Assembly: GCA_028023455.1 (NCBI GenBank)
Contig: JAQFVV010006700.1
Location: 250,001 to 314,000, forward strand
Source of the DNA: Epiperipatus broadwayi
Lineage: Eukaryota > Onychophora > Udeonychophora > Euonychophora > Peripatidae
Direction: 5' to 3'
Length of the DNA stretch: 64,000 bases
This document shows positions 58,896 to 64,000 of this stretch, one piece after another. A program made the position numbers and the translations under genes. Below the pieces are notes generated by a model. The model searched no databases, had not been told where the DNA came from, and saw nothing but the letters and a program-made list of their open reading frames with translations. Positions within the stretch are counted from its first letter, which is position 1, and the number at the start of each line of letters is the position of its first letter.

Positions 58896-60084
58896 GAAAA
58901 AATACACATATTAATTTAATTTTGTAAATAAATGTTTATTCTATTTTTTGTTAATGTTGTTACTTTTTCTGAAATTATAATGAAAAATGCACTATACTGT
59001 ACTTCATGACAGCATTAATAATTATTGTGACTATCATGAAGTATAGGATATATTAATTTAAAATAGTTTTTACTTTCTTAAATAAATGTAAATTTTTAAA
59101 AAAGAAAACTACATCAGCAAACTTATATCTCAACATTTTAGATGAGCTGCTGATGCAATATTCAATGTATTAGGAATATAAAGTAATAAAGTGTAATTAA
59201 TTGAAAACAACATACCAGTACCTCCTGTTCTGTGAAAATTACATATAGCAATGACCGTCCTAAGGTAAATCACAGATTCAATAATTAATTCTTTTAAATG
59301 AATGCACTTGGCTACGAATGTAAGAATCTCAAAATCTATGTCTTCTAATTGGTTATGAAATTCAATATGTAATTTTTCTGAAAAAAAAAAACAAGAAACG
59401 GTTATGTTAGATATGTTAAATATATTTGAGAGTGTATGTATGTATGGATATACAATATGCAAATTTTTTATTTGAAAATGGTTTGAAATAACAAAATAAT
59501 AAGGTACTATGATTAACTGGCAACACTTGATTGTATATAGTGTGAACTTTCAATATATTAGATACCCCCCCCCCAATCCACTGGCTTTTTATTTGCCCTG
59601 AATTCATAGTTATAGAAATATATATTATAGAAATGCACATCTATTGTTTTTAATTACAATTTTCCTGCATTTTTTTTATTAAAAAATAATATCATATCTT
59701 CTCTCTTTCTTCAAATATAATAATAGTTGCTTTTACTTTTTTTTTTTTGTACTACAGAAGGGATTTCTCCATAAATTTAAAAAAGATATTAATTTTGTTT
59801 GCAACTTTCAAAATTTAAATTTTTCAATATATTCAGAGATAACGGAAGCAGTAAAATTTGCAATTTGCGCATATTTTTTTAAATAATAAATTAATAATTA
59901 AATAACATTATTTATTTAAAAAATGTAATAACTTGATATTAATTCTCTTTTAAGCATGTAATTATTTTGTTGATGTTACATACATCACTGTAGTTTATTT
60001 TGCATATAATAAGTGTGAAATTATAACATTTGAGCTGTATATAAAAATTAATGATTAAATTATATTTTACATATACAGTATAAC
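58896..60084. other. No confident gene; C-run at about 59566-59574
   Basis: Frames at 59130-59640 on the minus strand have no motif. A short near-palindrome (CTTCATGACAG / CTATCATGAAG) lies at about 59001-59041. Confidence 0.45.
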
Positions 60085-60255
60085 AGAGGCAAAATTTTCC
60101 ATACAGTAATGCTACATAATGCACGTCAGAGTAATTAATTAATGGATGCAAGAAGGTTTTGTGCAAAAAATATCTTTTCGTCCAATGATGTTTAGTAATG
60201 TTTAAAAAAACTTAGTCTATTATTTATACGTCTTGGGGCTCTTGGAAAAACAATG
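60085..60255. repeat. Decayed relic of the palindromic hammerhead-like family (E3)
   Basis: GCAAAATTTTCCATACAGTA, CAGAGTAATTAATTAATGG, GCAAGAAGGTTTTGTGC and TCGTCCAATG follow in the order of the E1 left half. GGGGCTCTTGG corresponds to its GGAGCCTTGG. The core is lost. Confidence 0.55.
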
Positions 60256-60943
60256 GATATAGAGCTCATTGTATATATATATAATAAATATAAGACATAT
60301 CATTTCATATAAAGTGAAAAGTTGATAAAATTAAATACAAAAAAAAAAAAACCTTAATGCATTTTCCTGTTGAGCACCTTTGTCACAAATAACCATTATA
60401 TATTATATATTTGTGTGTAAATAGTAAATATAATTTAGCAGTAGAAAATCTATATAATTTTGGAAATCATATGTTTTTAATCTTACAAGAACTATAGCAG
60501 GGCATCACATAAAAAATTGAGAAATAAGCAGATAGAAACAACTGAATAAAAAGTATTTCAATATAAAAATTTAATTTTTCAGTAATATATTAGAATTTTT
60601 ATGGCCTTTATTTTTTTTTCTTACTTTTTAACCAAGGAATCTGTTTATAATAATAATGCCTGGGAAAGTCTTAATGTATAAAAGAAGATAAATATATTAG
60701 GAAGACATGCAACAATTTGAAAAAAAAAAAGAAGAAAGATATCCTTTTATGTTTATTATTAATGATAGTATGACAGTAGAAATACTGAAGTTTTTGCATT
60801 TTTATTTAGTCTGATAAATATTCTAACTAATAAAATCTATAGACCTTTAGATTTGAGTAAATTCATGTCAGAATTAATTGAAATAAGGTCATTTTATGTA
60901 TGCATGTGAGGACATGTAAATAAAATTTTAAGATCCGATTTTT
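60256..60943. other. A/T-rich, nothing identified
   Basis: Homopolymers and chance frames only. Confidence 0.5.
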
Positions 60944-61066
60944 TTACCCTATTCTGATGAAGTCAAAAGCTAGAAACTGGTCTAGAAATGGAGATGTCAT
61001 AGCTTATTACTATATAGTGTCCACCAATTACTTTAGATTATAGAAGGTGACACCAGAATAGGGTGA
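60944..61066 (+). repeat. Small inverted-repeat element with hammerhead-like core (E4)
   Basis: TTACCCTATTCTG (60945-60956) and CAGAATAGGGTGA (61054-61066) are inverted. CTGATGA at 60954-60960 overlaps the left arm and is followed by AAGTCAAAAGCTA and GAAACTGGTC at about 60973-60982. The order (CUGAUGA, short stem, GAAAC, GUC) is that of E1, here on the plus strand. Stem II is weak. Confidence 0.5.
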
Positions 61067-62339
61067 AGAAATTTGTTATTGGAAGTATATGATAAAGACT
61101 TGATTTTAATCAGTGTTAACTTTTCTATTAAATAGATAGGAGTCTATAGGTGCCACTGAAGTCTTTAAAATATATAGAAACTAATCTGTTATCTGATCTA
61201 TTTAATTATGAAAGAAATTTAGCTTGGGTTCAAAACTATAAAGTTTTTTAAAAAAATTTAATATATTATTTTGAATAGTATAAAGAAGTAAAAGATGGCT
61301 GCTAAATATGTAAGTACATTGGTTCAAGCTTTGAATCCTAATCTTCAATGACTAAAACAAAAACCAGATATTGATTGAGATGGCAATTTTATAGCACTGA
61401 TATCCATTGATTCCTCAAGCTTACAGTATATAGCTATACAAAATGATGACAATAATTGCTCTTAGATGGATTTGAGAAAGTCATATGATATTGTTGGTGT
61501 AAAGCATATTATGATTTTGCTTGACTACATCATTTTTCCATAAAAGTCATTATTTCCATAAACAAAATCTTTTTTATATGATTTTATGCTTAAGTTTTTC
61601 ATATAAATCTTTATTATCAATACAAAATGTTTCTTTATTTTTTTACAATGTGTTTTAGCTATTTTCTTAAAAAAAATTTTTGGGAAGGGGGAGATTTATT
61701 TAAAAAATTGATCAAAACTAGACTTTCAAATATATTTTTCAGATGTTCCAAATGCTTTATATATATATTATTCATATTTGTCCATGTGCGATTAAATATT
61801 AATATTGTAATATTTCAGCTGAATCACACCTTCATATGGGTATGAAATGTTATTTTAAAACATTGCTCAAGTACTGAAAGCGAACACATGGAATGAGATT
61901 AAACGCCCAGCAGAATGAAATAAAAAATTTAATGTGAAGAATAGGGATAACATTTAGGTGAATAATCTATAAAATTAACAATTATTTTGAATAATAATCT
62001 TTAAGAATTTTTTTCAAATAATTAGATAATTAGATGTATCATCACATTTGTTGATACAATTCAATTTCTTAAGAATCTTCTTAGCCTCCGATTTTTATTT
62101 GGTAGTGAAAAACATTCTGATGTTATAAAAATTGATATTGTGACTAGTAGTTATAAAGTGGAGAGAAAATACTAATGACAATTGCTGCTTTATTTAATTG
62201 AATTGATGCAATTATTACTAACACCCTTTAAAAGATTCCATAAAATGCACATGAGACTTCATAAATTTCATGAGTCTCAAAAGGAGATTGAATTTATAGG
62301 TTTAAATAATATGTTATTAATTTTTAGTATAAGTTTTTT
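61067..62339. other. No confident gene
   Basis: TATCCATTGATTCCTCAAGCTTACAG near 61400 resembles the arm of the relic at 28.82 kb in reverse. Other sequence is A/T-rich. Confidence 0.45.
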
Positions 62340-62358
62340 GTTGTTGTTGTTGTTGTTG
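62340..62358. repeat. (TTG)n microsatellite
   Basis: Six TTG triplets. Confidence 0.9.
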
Positions 62359-62859
62359 ATATAACATTTCAGAATATATTCATTATAGTTTGTAGTTCCT
62401 TTCATATAAGAGACAAAAAAGCTCTAATGAGTTTTTTTCCTTTGTTTTTTAATTATCATTGGGTTTGTTTTTTTTTTTTTTGGATGTAACTATCAATAAA
62501 TTTATTGTAATTTATTAGTCTACATAACTTATTTTTTATGCAGAATTTATCTGCAAGATAAACTGCTCATATAAAGAGTTTTTTGCTGCCAAAAAAATTT
62601 GAAATGGTTGTTGGTGAGATGAAAATCATAAATAATTATCATCAATGCATGTGGGTTTTTTTAAAAATAGATAAAAGATCATTCTATTTTTGATGATGAG
62701 TACATCAAGGAAAAAAAGTTCCCCATCAGTTTCTGTTTCCATTATGAATTTAATATGAGGATGTATATTGTTTATGTATTAGAAAAAAATCATATAATTT
62801 ATCTTTGTATAAATTAATAGTTTGGCGCTGTATATATATATATAATTATGTAGAAGGAA

Positions 62860-63240
62860 ATTAATCTTCAAACCTGTACTGTTCATTTTAGTGTATAAAT
62901 AACTATCTTTACTATATTGCTAGACTACAAAGATATCATCTATGTTAGACAGTTTAAAAGGGGCTTACTGTAAAGCAAATATTTCTATACTTTCTATAAA
63001 CAAAGTAGTTAATACTCTGCAGATGAGAAAACCTATACGTTTGTTTATAATGTTGCCTATTGTATACAAAAGTATTTGAAAAACAATGTCTAGCTATGTC
63101 TGTAATATAATCCAGCAAATTATAATGTATTACTGTAGTTAAAGTTTCATTGAACAGAACATTTGTAAACAAAGAAACAGCATTTAAGTTATCCAGAATG
63201 TCATTTGTTTCAACTTTTAAATGTTCATTATTTCAATGGG
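62860..63240 (-). pseudogene. Penelope-like RT fragment, family P3, minus piece
   Basis: The minus strand from 63240 reads VETNDILDNLNAVS, then LFTNVLFNETLTTVI, the Penelope RT motif A region, and FVYNRQHYKQTYR, the block before motif B. This part forms an open frame of 72 residues (63172-62954). Further down, after breaks, IDDIFVV and GLKINF mark the motif C region around 62.93 kb, with Tyr-Val of YVDD altered. It is a non-functional RT core. Confidence 0.72.
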
Positions 63241-63299
63241 TTTTCCTATCTGTAGAATGCTAGATAATTTGTTTATGAAGAGCATAAACAAACTATTTA

Positions 63300-63560
63300 G
63301 TTTTAGAATAAATGCCTTTTAAGTCAACTATCTGGCTTAGATATATGTAGATGACATATCTGTAATCTGGCAATATGATAAAATAAATGATATTTTTCTT
63401 ATATGATATCTTTTTCTCATAAAATCAGTATACATTCTTATATGAATTAACAATGGAAACAAAAATTGATAGGAAATTTCCCTTCCTTGATCTACTTATC
63501 AGCAAAAACAGAAATGATTTTTTGTCATTTTCTATTCTCAGAAAAAACACACAAATAAAT
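63300..63560 (+). pseudogene. Penelope-like RT fragment, family P3, plus piece
   Basis: YVDDISVIWQYDK begins at 63344, an intact catalytic box. After a frame change FPFLDLLISKNRNDFLSF and SILRKNTQINV follow at about 63475-63563, the motif D/E region (cf. FLDVL... YRKPTHT in P2). The piece faces away from the minus piece; the two abut at about 63240-63300. The GIY-YIG nuclease should follow but was not recognised before 64000. Confidence 0.75.
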
Positions 63561-64000
63561 GTTTAAGATTTTCATCTCATCATCACCCATTTTTCATAGC
63601 AAAAACTCTCTTTTCAAAAGCAATTAATCTTGCATAGAGAAAGAAATGTTATAATAACAATACTCTGATAGCTAGTTACAATATAAGAATATAAATAAAG
63701 CCTTAGCCTAGACCCAAAAAAACTGTATTGATAATTTAAAAAAGACAAAGAAAAAAAACAAAATGTTTCTTATATAAAAGGAATTACAGGCAGTATTAAA
63801 TATATTCTGAAATATTATAATACAAATTATATATACTAAAAATTAATAACATTCTATTCAAATTTAAGGACTCAATCCCACTTGAGGCCTAAGGTGTTTA
63901 TAAAATCCTATATAGATTTGGTATGTCCTCTTATGTGAATATATGTAATTATAACATCAAGGCTAAGAGAAATGAGTACTAATGCAGTAAAGCAGCATTC
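63561..64000. other. Probably decayed continuation of P3; no motif seen
   Basis: A/T-rich, multiple stops in all frames. Confidence 0.35.

Overview
The window is eukaryotic, very A+T-rich (roughly three quarters A/T by eye), and made almost entirely of transposable elements and their remains between long unstructured stretches. No host gene, intact tRNA gene, rRNA gene, operon or CRISPR array could be supported. The element set (RTE-type and other APE-type LINEs, Penelope-like elements with GIY-YIG endonuclease, a Ty3/gypsy element with a coiled-coil Gag, hAT elements, tRNA-derived SINEs) points to a metazoan. An arthropod is my best guess, but this is inference from family resemblance and not a proven assignment.

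Layout. 1-0.66 kb: 3' end of a Penelope-like element (family P1) with a hammerhead-like motif and a folded 5' junction. 1.0-2.6 kb: decayed minus-strand ORF, possibly the gag end of an old LTR element. 2.7-4.55 kb: decayed LINE reverse transcriptase. 4.8-8.5 kb: a second LINE (ORF1 with zinc knuckles, then endonuclease) carrying internal tandem duplications. 8.5-13.7 kb: no identified gene. 13.7-19.0 kb: four minus-strand LINE fragments, including an RTE copy with an exact 9-bp target duplication. 21.1-23.4 kb: a head-to-head inverted Penelope-like pair (family P2) whose 3' region carries a tRNA-like block and a hammerhead-like motif. 25.8-26.9 kb: a non-autonomous hAT element with a perfect 8-bp target duplication. 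27.3-36.1 kb: small palindromic hammerhead-like elements, a P1 copy, RTE fragments, a SINE and a hAT transposase fragment.

37.0-49.8 kb holds the only near-intact element: a minus-strand Ty3/gypsy retrotransposon with 2.9-kb LTRs about 99% identical, a 4-bp target duplication, primer-binding site, polypurine tract, a 649-residue Gag and a Pol of more than 1000 residues (protease, RT, RNase H, integrase). Gag and Pol together would make a self-copying element: Gag forms the particle, protease matures it, RT/RNase H copies RNA primed by a tRNA, and integrase inserts the DNA. 49.8-64 kb: a fold-back element, LINE RT remains, a second P2 palindrome (52.1-52.8 kb), an array of LTR-end-like modules (53.1-53.3 kb), SINE copies, decayed hammerhead-like elements, and a third Penelope-like family split into two opposite pieces (62.9-63.6 kb).

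The most interesting signals are the repeated link between Penelope-like elements, inverted insertions, tRNA-like blocks and hammerhead-like motifs, and a family of 250-340 bp palindromic elements with hammerhead-like cores and 13-15 bp target duplications.
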